From NCBI RefSeq assembly GCF_000422465.1, contig NZ_KE383843.1, positions 670,271-734,270 on the forward strand: a stretch of DNA of 64,000 nucleotides, written 5' to 3'. Of the stretch, positions 10,901 to 16,829 are shown one piece after another. This stretch comes from Paenibacillus harenae DSM 16969. Lineage in GTDB: Bacteria > Bacillota > Bacilli > Paenibacillales > Paenibacillaceae. Numbering within the stretch: the first letter of the stretch is position 1; the number at the start of each line of letters is the position of its first letter. The notes under the pieces are model-generated. The model had not been told where the DNA came from. It did no database searches and was given only the letters and a program-made list of their open reading frames with translations. The translations under genes were made by a program, and so were the position numbers.

Positions 10901-11545
10901 GGTTTGCGGTACCTTTCGAATTTGCGAATAGGTTGAATCCTTAACTTCTTTTTGTTCTACGGTTTTGTTTGAACTTTTCGGCGTTCTGTTTTGTATGGCC
11001 AAATTTTCTTTAGGTCCGTTTTGAATGACCCCTATTTCTTCGGAATTGTTCTGAATGACTGCTCTTTTCCTTTGTATGACCGAAATCTCTCTTGACTGTT
11101 TATGTATCGTTGAATGCGATTGAACAGGCTTTGCGGCCGTGATTCGTTCTGGCTGAACTTGCAAAGGCTGCGTTACGGCTAACTCCCTGACCGTCCGCTG
11201 CTCTCGAATAACATGCGTGACATCCCGCAATACGATCGTATTTCGATCGACAATAACTTTTTCTCGTTCAATAATCCGTTCAACCAGCCGTTCCGCGGGC
11301 GGTACGGCCTTTTTATTCTTATTCGCGTGTAAAACAGGATCTTTTGGCGCCGTTACCTGAACATGAACGGTTTGCTGAACCACGTTAGGCTGGCTTTGAA
11401 TCGCATGCGCCATCATGACTCTGCCGAAACGGTTGTGCGACGCCGCTCCCGCCTTATATTTATGAAAGATGCCTCCGGCAAACGACTGTACCGACGTAGA
11501 CGGCTTGGGTGCAGCTATTGTCGTACGGTCCGCATTTCGTTTCAT
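7985..11545 (-). CDS. Large low-complexity repeat protein in tape-measure position
   Basis: I do not recognise the family. The protein is about 1186 residues from ATG 11545 (AGGAGG nine bases upstream); an upstream in-frame TTG at 11650 lacks a good ribosome site. It is basic, rich in Q/S/A/R/K and probably disordered. Residues ~306-385 carry three copies of a 25-residue coiled-coil-like repeat (K-L-E-A-E-K-R-E-T-A-A-V-R-K-Q-Q...). An A/S/T-rich stretch lies near residues 670-720, NPAV repeats at ~932-948, and a 14-residue N-M-S-A-S-R-L-Q repeat at ~951-993. The last ~45 residues (L-D-P-E-K-L-Q-K-M-I...K-L-E-Q-R-R-R-G-F) look folded and helical. It sits between tube 2 and the LysM gene and after a tail chaperone, where phages place the tape measure. 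A cargo or lumen protein is the alternative. No transmembrane segment is seen. Confidence 0.6.
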   Translation of the reverse strand: MKRNADRTTIAAPKPSTSVQSFAGGIFHKYKAGAASHNRFGRVMMAHAIQSQPNVVQQTVHVQVTAPKDPVLHANKNKKAVPPAERLVERIIEREKVIVDRNTIVLRDVTHVIREQRTVRELAVTQPLQVQPERITAAKPVQSHSTIHKQSREISVIQRKRAVIQNNSEEIGVIQNGPKENLAIQNRTPKSSNKTVEQKEVKDSTYSQIRKVPQTAINSTTIGRGVSRADDYIGLQAKLRSGIMIQSIRGLERLKRSTVKESFQLISSRRMTKDSPLQLTNARRAAFRQEHGETTGPQLQLQQEAAKREAAAVRKQQGALNRAEKAKLEAEKRETAAVRKQQVALNRAEKAKLEAEKRETAAVRKQQGALNRAEKAKLEAEKRETDQQRESASLDAAGSGSQQPVRAVVSLTRQPGLHVKVLSFAEQQRQRLQALVLKREPLQAANKENGNIPFSIAAKRLVHLSQQPLSGRSEPHNNRSTPNDLKNVSAEKHIQVSGSNGRHQSEIPNYSERKPLREAAPTKPLKPVPAKTSIISQRFLSEKPMMTLLRRFDTRYSGSAAGKETLPSGINEEIVSRLPENREPGSGSRKAIVHLKPMGASSPEAESKPDEARNPRVTRSASPTTAPSVSSKSAAKTTPAIGSKDESTNAAKTEPAIGSKAAPMNAPKSMPTTASTTASLTTSPSAYLTASTTASANTEHPSAKQFKQWSVKPDGQQTNTYLQHLIIARGKLAARSVSVLKRLSSLSPRLATRIKHQSAAPPSVNAADLETRAAGEEKLTGRMPRQEKAVRSQLKASDRHTLSSGKTTITHRLPKPSEGQFNSDEVVGNPVPLRASNRFASIASKGSTGQSAHAIQNIILNGMRPIGISQAGALVYEKHSPKAGLSRSVSESRLHAQSSQPTKAASPTHALNSRLNNNAVSQVQARHSRPNTAVNPAVNPAVNPAVNPALAQRNQPNMSASRLQYQRNKPNMSASRLQYQRNQPNMSASRLQSRSSQPNTAVSSTQVQRSQPHASSSPAPTQRATERRAVDVAFPRSTAAATVVRANRKPSIQRALRNIVTTVANIDQERMQPQEGKAHASGNEGFSYARPANIRSDSPANAGVPSMAGPFADRGAMPVLSHHRPKPPAAKEPPRQVQVEAPRELDPEKLQKMIMKLPQLHPEAIADQVYKALERKMKLEQRRRGF
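8567..8748 (-). repeat. 42-bp x3 and 12-bp x4 tandem repeats
   Basis: Three 42-bp units (8567-8692) encode a 14-residue N-M-S-A-S-R-L-Q-Y-Q-R-N-x-P repeat. Next to them, four 12-bp units (8701-8748) encode N-P-A-V. Both keep the reading frame, so copy-number change would alter protein length without breaking it. Confidence 0.9.
10391..10628 (-). repeat. 75-bp tandem repeat, about 3.2 copies
   Basis: Nearly identical 75-bp units lie inside the tape-measure-position gene and encode a 25-residue coiled-coil repeat beginning K-L-E-A-E-K-R-E. Copies differ by single bases (for example G versus V at one codon), which indicates recent in-frame duplication. If the region is helical, each unit would add about 3.7 nm. 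Confidence 0.9.
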
Positions 11546-11839
11546 CCGATGCATCCTCCTCATCCCTATTTCAACAAGCCTATACTGGATTTCATCGAGT
11601 ATAGAGCCGCAATTTGAATCTTTTTCGTGTCTATCCTGGATTTGATCCAATCATATCGGCCACAAAAGCCTCATTTCGTCTTTAACCGACTTTTTACTGG
11701 ACAGAATACAACATAGCCTCCAAATCACAGATAAACAAAACAAAGTTACTGCAAAAACCCAATATAGCCGCAGGATTGTGTCATGCCGAGCTACAACCGA
11801 ATCTATCCCGCAACTTTCATCCCGGCTCCCAATCCGCCT
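11546..11839. other. 294-bp untranslated gap inside the eCIS gene run
   Basis: Most other structural genes here overlap or are separated by less than about 110 bp. This gap between tube 2 and the long repeat protein contains no convincing ORF. On the minus strand it has AT-rich stretches and two similar segments (GGCTATATT and GGCTATGTT). No sigma-A promoter with good spacing was found. It may be a leader or stability element for the long downstream mRNA. Confidence 0.5.
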
Positions 11840-12301
11840 CTACGCTTCGAAATCCCCGTATAACCCGCTGTGGATAATTTCGATCGACTCGACGGCCACA
11901 TCGCTCGTGCTTGCATTGAGCTCGGGCCCCGTCCACTTGACCGGGTACGCGTCAAAAAAGCTCCAGCGTCCAAACTCCGTTCCGTCAGCGGATTGCAGCA
12001 CAATCGCACCGGTCTTGCGGTCAATCGTCCCGTCAATCGTGCTTTCGTACCAATTCCACAGCGCCGGCGATTTCGTCATCCCCTTGCGTAGGACTAGATT
12101 CGGAAACTTGACGCCCTTCGGAAGCTTATGCACATAACCGTTGACGCCGCCCTCGCGGTACTCCTCGATCTCCGTTTCCGCTTCAAGACCCGAAACCTCG
12201 GAGAAGCCTGCCACAAAGATATCGTCCAGCTCTACCCAGAACTTAAACGTCGTAGCCACGTCATGAAAGCGCCCTTGCCCTCTCCCGTTCATTACCGCCA
12301 T
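11840..12301 (-). CDS. Contractile tail tube protein 2 (Afp5/Hcp-like)
   Basis: The 153-residue protein has the phage-tail-tube/Afp1-Afp5 signature: F-K-F-W-V-E-L-D-D near residue 20, then A-G-F-S-E-V-S-G-L-E-A-E-T and E-Y-R-E-G-G. It closely parallels the first tube protein (A-G-F-S-E-V-S-G-F-E-A). Hcp-like subunits stack as hexamers to form the inner tube. A second paralogue usually makes the ring near the baseplate, and the place of this gene, next to the LysM adaptor side of the operon, fits that. The start is ATG at 12301, 12 bases after the stop of the frameshifted chaperone. Confidence 0.92.
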   Translation of the reverse strand: MAVMNGRGQGRFHDVATTFKFWVELDDIFVAGFSEVSGLEAETEIEEYREGGVNGYVHKLPKGVKFPNLVLRKGMTKSPALWNWYESTIDGTIDRKTGAIVLQSADGTEFGRWSFFDAYPVKWTGPELNASTSDVAVESIEIIHSGLYGDFEA

Positions 12302-12313
12302 AGCCCTCTCACG

Positions 12314-12888
12314 TCACCTCTTCCCGAATACGTCGAAAATGTTTTTCTTGTTGTCCGTTTCATCATTCATTTTACGGTTGATTTTGGAAATCTCATCGCA
12401 CCACCGGCGGCGCTCCGCGTGCTCCATATTCATAATCTCGTCATGCGGCCAGTGGAAATAATAGGCGACGAAGCCAACCTCCTCGTACAGCCGGTCAACC
12501 GGGTAACCTAGGAGAGGGCCTCCGTTAAGGACAAAAAATCGACGGCCACCTCGAACTCATGGTCGCATTTCGGACAAGCGGTAAGCACCTTCGGCGCCTC
12601 CAAATCATTGATTTGGCGGTACAGGTTTTGCAAATAAGCAAGATCGGCCGTAAACAGCTTCTCAATCAGCTTCGTATCGATATGTCTGACGTCGCCCAGC
12701 TTCGTCACCACTCTTGCCATCAAAATAACGGTCAAATAACTCGGGTTAGACTGGACGCGCGGGTCCTTCATCGGCAAAATCTCGTCCGCTGCGGTTGCGA
12801 GGCGCATAACGCCGCGACGGTGCAGATTCCCCTGATCGTCGACGTAGCCGCGCGGCAGTTCGAATTCGTATTCCGTTTGAAACGCCAT
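12314..12888 (-). CDS. Tail-assembly chaperone, -1 frameshift fusion (GpE-like extension)
   Basis: This is the 191-residue product predicted if ribosomes slip -1 at 12532-12538. It joins most of the 126-residue upstream protein to a C-terminal extension with Y-Y-F-H-W-P-H-D-E-I near its middle and R-R-R-W-C-D-E-I, close to the F-H-W-P motif of phage P2 GpE. The extension frame opens just after a TGA near 12560. It has no ATG, GTG or TTG until 12433, which is already past the conserved motif. In P2-like phages the short and extended forms together chaperone the tape measure. Its stop is 12 bases before tube 2. The homologous family in other eCIS is usually annotated as a separate small protein. 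Confidence 0.75.
12508..12888 (-). CDS. Tail-assembly chaperone, unshifted 126-residue form
   Basis: This is the zero-frame product, starting at ATG 12888. It has E-F-E-L-P-R-G-Y-V-D near the N-terminus, M-A-R-V-V-T-K-L-G near residue 54 and a C-P-K-C pair near residue 107. It resembles the small conserved protein that follows the tube in many eCIS operons and in size and place the tail-assembly chaperones of contractile phages. It ends 24 bases after the slippery heptamer. Read with the overlapping -1 frame it should give a short and a long form at a fixed ratio. The chaperone role is inferred from gene order and the frameshift arrangement. Confidence 0.75.
   Translation of the reverse strand: MAFQTEYEFELPRGYVDDQGNLHRRGVMRLATAADEILPMKDPRVQSNPSYLTVILMARVVTKLGDVRHIDTKLIEKLFTADLAYLQNLYRQINDLEAPKVLTACPKCDHEFEVAVDFLSLTEALS
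12532..12538 (-). promoter_or_regulatory. Slippery heptamer T TTT TTG, -1 programmed frameshift site
   Basis: On the minus strand the zero frame reads GAT TTT TTG, an exact X XXY YYZ heptamer. This is, to my knowledge, the heptamer used by phage P2 gene E. Eight bases downstream lies a short possible stem (GGAG...CTCC), and a CCGG-TTGA-CCGG stem-loop lies 29 bases downstream. Slipping here opens the GpE-like frame in full. Confidence 0.8.
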
Positions 12889-12999
12889 CGATTCATCTCT
12901 CCATTTCGAATAAAGAACTATAAAGCGGAAAACAAGAGAGGAGCAAACGGGTCACCGCCTGCCGCCATCCCTTGTTTCGCTCCTTCATGCTCTAATTGC

Positions 13000-13434
13000 C
13001 TACGCCGTGCGCGTCAAACCCTCGTGCGCGAATTCGATCAGCTCAAGCGCTACTTCGTTGCCGGTACCGTTGAAAGTAGGAGCGGTGTATTTTACCGGCC
13101 ATGCTTCAATGACCTGCCATGTTGCGACGTCCCCGCCCTCTTCGTCCAAGGCGATAATCGTAATCGTCTTGCGCTCGATAGTGCCCTCGGCGCATTCCTG
13201 AAGCCATTCGTACAGCTCCATCGACTCCGTCGTGCCCCATTTCAGCGTAATGTTGCCGTATTTGATCAAGCCCGGAAGCTTGCGCGGCGTAATCAGTTCA
13301 TTGCCTTCACGGTATTCCACGACGTCGAAGGTCGCTTCGAATCCGGATACCTCGCTAAAACCTGCTTGCTCTAGTCCTTCTACTTCTACGCGAAATCTAA
13401 AATTGCGGTATGGATCAATACGGTCCCCTGGCAT
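13000..13434 (-). CDS. Contractile tail tube protein 1 (Afp1-like)
   Basis: The 144-residue protein has the tube signature Y-R-N-F-R-F-R-V-E-V-E-G near residue 9, A-G-F-S-E-V-S-G-F-E-A, G-N-I-T-L-K-W-G near residue 62 and a C-terminal V-A-L-E-L-I-E-F-A-H-E-G strand. It would be the main inner-tube subunit. It directly follows the sheath gene (38 bp), the universal sheath-tube pairing of contractile systems, and has its own ribosome site. Of the two tube genes this one is the better candidate for the main tube because of this pairing. Confidence 0.94.
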   Translation of the reverse strand: MPGDRIDPYRNFRFRVEVEGLEQAGFSEVSGFEATFDVVEYREGNELITPRKLPGLIKYGNITLKWGTTESMELYEWLQECAEGTIERKTITIIALDEEGGDVATWQVIEAWPVKYTAPTFNGTGNEVALELIEFAHEGLTRTA

Positions 13435-13472
13435 GTGTATCCCCTTCCGTTATTCGATATGGAAGCTAATTA

Positions 13473-15185
13473 TTATTCCGAGCCTGTCTTCTGCGTAATG
13501 CGGAACACGACGAATTCAGCCGGCTTCACCGGCGCTACGCCGATGACGCAGATTAATCGTCCGTTGTCGATATCGTCCTGCGTCATCGTCGAACGTCCGA
13601 TATCGATATAGAACGCTTCGGACGGGCTTGTTCCCGCCAAAGCCCCGTCGCGCCAGACGCGCGTCAAGAAAGCGTCGATGGTGCGCTGAACGCGAGCCCA
13701 CAACTGCTCCGTGTTCGGTTCGAATACGACCCAGTTCGAGCCGTTCTTAATGGAGCCCTCGAGGAAAATGAATAAACGGCGCACGTTGATATATTTCCAG
13801 AGCGAGTTGGATGAGCAAGTGCGAGCCCCCCATACGCGAATGCCTTGGCCCGTGAAAGCGCGGATCAGGTTAACGCCCGCCGGATTAAGAATGTCCTGCT
13901 CGCCGTTATTGTACTGCACGTCAAGTCCGACAACGCCGCGAAGCGTCTCGTTCGCAGGCGCCTTCTGCACGCCGCGCGTCGTATCCGAACGGGAGTAAAT
14001 GCCTGCGATCGTACCGGACGGAGGAACGAAGATGTTTCTCTTGTCCAGCGGATCGAAGACTTGAAGCCATGGGTTATACAGCGCGCAGTAGCTCGAATCG
14101 AACAAATCGCGGTGCGCGAGCACGTCCTGCACCTTAGTCGCTTCGCGCGGGAGATCGAGAATCGCGAAGCGGCTTCCCAGATTCTCGCAATGCGCGACGA
14201 GCGACAGCTGCACGTTCGGATCCGTTACGCCCGGAATGGCCATAATGCTGACCACATCGTTGTCGATGAACGACTGGATGCCGGTTCTTTTGCCGGGACC
14301 GAAGTCTTCTCCGATGAAATCGCCGGCCGACAAGCTTCCCGCCGAACCGTCGCTGCCGCCGGACAGCAGGATTTCAAAATTCCCGTCGCTGGCGCCAGAG
14401 ATTTGTTCGAACGGAGCGATAATGCCATCAACCGGATTCGCGACCTGTATTTCGACGAGGCTGGAGCGGCCGATCAGCTTCTCCACGTAGTTAGGCGCTT
14501 CCGGATTCAGCGATGCCTTCTCGTAGGTTTCCGATTCGGTTCCATAGATCACGTTGATCGTAAATTCCGATGTGCTGAGCACTTTAGCCGGTACAAGCGA
14601 TGTATCGACCGCGTCTCCGCTTAACGCTTCAGCCAGTTCAATGACTTGGTCATGAACGGACACGACGCGGTTATATTGCTTCTCTGCGCCGTTTGTAAAT
14701 ACCACAATGTCGCCTGCGCTGAAGCCGGCAGCATTTTTCACGCGGTAGCGGTTGCCTTCGCCCGCTTCATAGATCGGCGTCTTCGCTTTGCTTGCAGGAG
14801 TGGCAACGACGCGGATTTGATTGCCCCACGCGCCGGGATTTTTAGCTTGAATGGAGAGAACGGCTTCCTCCCGGGCTTCATTGGAAGCAATCTTGGCATC
14901 CGATGGAGCAACGCGCATGATGTAGCAGCGGGAACCTCCGTTTGTGAAAAACTGGTTAACCGCGTACGCAAGATAACGGTATGAGCCGAATGCGTTCTCG
15001 GAAAGATAGGAACCGAATACGCGGCTAAAATCTGCCGGGCTCGTGATGAGCTGCGGCAATCCCGCAACCGGTCCGCGCGCGGCTAGCCCGATAAAGCCTG
15101 CCGTGCTCGTACTGACCCCTTCAAGTGGTTTGGCGCCGCTTTCGAATTCCTCCACATAGACGCCTGGCGATAAATACTCAGCCAT
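13473..15185 (-). CDS. Contractile tail sheath protein
   Basis: The 570-residue protein has the sheath N-terminus M-A-E-Y-L-S-P-G-V-Y-V-E-E and G-F-I-G-L-A-A-R-G-P near residue 35. The conserved C-terminal sheath domain includes I-R-V-W-G-A-R-T near residue 450, Y-I-N-V-R-R-L-F-I-F-L-E and a final V-P-V-type strand (V-A-P-V-K-P-A-E-F-V). Sheath subunits contract to drive the tube outward. Only one full sheath gene is visible, whereas Afp and PVC encode several paralogues, so this particle probably has a homopolymeric sheath. The extra middle domain (residues ~100-200) would face outward. Confidence 0.96.
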   Translation of the reverse strand: MAEYLSPGVYVEEFESGAKPLEGVSTSTAGFIGLAARGPVAGLPQLITSPADFSRVFGSYLSENAFGSYRYLAYAVNQFFTNGGSRCYIMRVAPSDAKIASNEAREEAVLSIQAKNPGAWGNQIRVVATPASKAKTPIYEAGEGNRYRVKNAAGFSAGDIVVFTNGAEKQYNRVVSVHDQVIELAEALSGDAVDTSLVPAKVLSTSEFTINVIYGTESETYEKASLNPEAPNYVEKLIGRSSLVEIQVANPVDGIIAPFEQISGASDGNFEILLSGGSDGSAGSLSAGDFIGEDFGPGKRTGIQSFIDNDVVSIMAIPGVTDPNVQLSLVAHCENLGSRFAILDLPREATKVQDVLAHRDLFDSSYCALYNPWLQVFDPLDKRNIFVPPSGTIAGIYSRSDTTRGVQKAPANETLRGVVGLDVQYNNGEQDILNPAGVNLIRAFTGQGIRVWGARTCSSNSLWKYINVRRLFIFLEGSIKNGSNWVVFEPNTEQLWARVQRTIDAFLTRVWRDGALAGTSPSEAFYIDIGRSTMTQDDIDNGRLICVIGVAPVKPAEFVVFRITQKTGSE

Positions 15186-15259
15186 GTGTGATCTCCTCTC
15201 TGAAACTATTTATGTATTAGGCAACAGCAGGCAAGCAGTGCCTGTGTCGGCCGTAAGAC

Positions 15260-16072
15260 CTATTTCTTGCCTTCATTCTCCCGTTGGAGAGTCAGAGACG
15301 GAGCGCTTGCAACCTTTCCCGACTGCGCGGTCAGCTTCGCCGTCAAGCGGGTTGATCCGCTTGTCACGACGGCATTCACCGCAAAGCTTGGCGGCAGCGT
15401 TCCGCGGAACGGCAGCAATACCGAGCCGTTCTGCGCACTGCGCGTGCGAACCGCCGGAAGCAGCAATGCGCCTCTGCGGTAGCTTTCCTTGACGGGCCGA
15501 TCGAAGCGGAGCACGCCGCCCGGCAAAACTTCGGCGACGCATACGAGCTCTTCTTTGCCCTGTCCGCGCAGAAGAAGGCTCTCGCCTGCAACGGTCTGGC
15601 CTTGCAGCAGTCCGACCGAAGCGATGCTGTCCCCCGGCTCCAGCTTGTCTTGGGAAATCCGCCCTCTCGATGCGGATTCCTCGTCTGCGTAAGCAGCAAC
15701 GCCGGCGCCGGTTAGCGGAATCCCGGCTTCGTCATAGAGAAGAAAGGAAATGGCGGTCGCGGCAGCCGGAAAGGGATAACCCGGACCGGGCAGAAGCGGC
15801 ACCGTTACGACCGGATTTAAAAATTCCAGCTTGGCGGTGTCGACCGTCTCCCGGTAAGGGATAAAGCTTGGCGAGGTAACCTCCAGCACATAGCTTCCTG
15901 CCGGCAAATCGAGAAAAAGGTAGGTGCCGTCCGATTTTCGGATCGGCTTCTTATGTATATCTTGAAGGGTGACGCTTAAAGAGGATGATACAGGAAGTTT
16001 TCTTGTCCATACGTCGACGGGCGACACGACAAGCGAGCAGCGGGTGACGATGGATGAACGAAGCCGCGTCAT
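15260..16072 (-). CDS. eCIS-associated protein with carboxypeptidase-regulatory-like domain
   Basis: The 270-residue protein lies between the DUF4255 gene and the sheath gene. Residues ~30-80 (S-V-T-L-Q-D-I-H-K-K-P-I, then Y-L-F-L-D-L-P-A-G-S-Y-V-L-E-V) form a typical carboxypeptidase-regulatory-like or PEGA-like beta sandwich. A second beta-rich part follows at residues ~110-240. No signal peptide is seen. Its start lies two bases past the DUF4255 stop, so the two are co-expressed. Such a domain on a cytoplasm-built particle could decorate the sheath or cap. I cannot name a function. Confidence 0.7.
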   Translation of the reverse strand: MTRLRSSIVTRCSLVVSPVDVWTRKLPVSSSLSVTLQDIHKKPIRKSDGTYLFLDLPAGSYVLEVTSPSFIPYRETVDTAKLEFLNPVVTVPLLPGPGYPFPAAATAISFLLYDEAGIPLTGAGVAAYADEESASRGRISQDKLEPGDSIASVGLLQGQTVAGESLLLRGQGKEELVCVAEVLPGGVLRFDRPVKESYRRGALLLPAVRTRSAQNGSVLLPFRGTLPPSFAVNAVVTSGSTRLTAKLTAQSGKVASAPSLTLQRENEGKK

Positions 16073-16074
16073 GC

Positions 16075-16653
16075 TCAGCCACCGTCCTTATCCTCAAGCA
16101 CGATATGACGCTCGACGACCCGGGTAATCGGCTTGACTCTCGTCGAATCCAGCATGACAGGTCCGACGCGGTAGACGACGGACAGCTTGTACGGCAGGTC
16201 GCCGAATTGCCACAGCTTTATAAGCTCGTCGCCTTCCATGCCGACTAGCGACATCCGGATCGGATCTCCGCCTTCGGCCAGCGCGCCTTCCAAATAAGGG
16301 CTGCGAAGCACGGCGTTATCATACATCACCTGCATCGCACGTCCTAGTATCCGCTGCTCGTCCAGCGATTTCGTTAGACGGTCCGCGTTAGAATGCGCTG
16401 TCATCATGAAATAAAAGTCAAGCGCCTGCGGCGGATACTGCAGCACTCCTCCGCGGTCGACCATCCCGGTCCGGCGCGCCTCGCCGTTCTCCTTCACGTT
16501 ATAAAGGAACATGGAGAGCGAGAGATCCCCGGCATCTCGGGGCGATGCCATTCCGATCAATTCGGGACGCGGCACGGGATCAGGCGTTAGATGGTCCCGC
16601 AGCAAGCGCAGCAGACTGGCTCCTAAATCCGCAATGACCGTATATCCTGCCAT
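16075..16653 (-). CDS. DUF4255 / Pvc16-like tail terminator (cap) protein
   Basis: The 192-residue protein matches the DUF4255 (Pvc16/Afp16 N-terminal) family. It has V-I-A-D-L-G-A-S-L-L-R-L-L near the N-terminus, L-S-M-F-L-Y-N-V-K-E-N near residue 45 and P-Q-A-L-D-F-Y-F-M-M-T-A-H-S near residue 75. Afp16 caps the distal end of tube and sheath and sets when elongation stops. It is the first gene after a sigma-A-like promoter, so it probably leads the main structural transcript. The ribosome site is GGGAGAG. Confidence 0.9.
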   Translation of the reverse strand: MAGYTVIADLGASLLRLLRDHLTPDPVPRPELIGMASPRDAGDLSLSMFLYNVKENGEARRTGMVDRGGVLQYPPQALDFYFMMTAHSNADRLTKSLDEQRILGRAMQVMYDNAVLRSPYLEGALAEGGDPIRMSLVGMEGDELIKLWQFGDLPYKLSVVYRVGPVMLDSTRVKPITRVVERHIVLEDKDGG

Positions 16654-16707
16654 CAGCCTACCACTCTCCCAAATGCATAATTACAAACCCGTTCGTATAC
16701 AAATTCT

Positions 16708-16736
16708 ATTATAGCTTCTCTACTACCAATTGACTA
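16708..16736 (-). promoter_or_regulatory. Sigma-A-like promoter for the eCIS structural operon
   Basis: On the minus strand TAGTCA (16731-16736) and a perfect TATAAT (16708-16713) are 17 bases apart, in a 176-bp AT-rich gap between the ATPase gene and the DUF4255 gene. Transcription would start near 16701, about 48 bases before the DUF4255 start. Confidence 0.6.
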
Positions 16737-16829
16737 CGCAAAATTACTCATTTTTTGTCAAACTGGCATCGCCTGCACAAAATCTAAACAGACTCGTTTT
16801 TTGTCGAAAACAATCTATGAAAGAATCGA

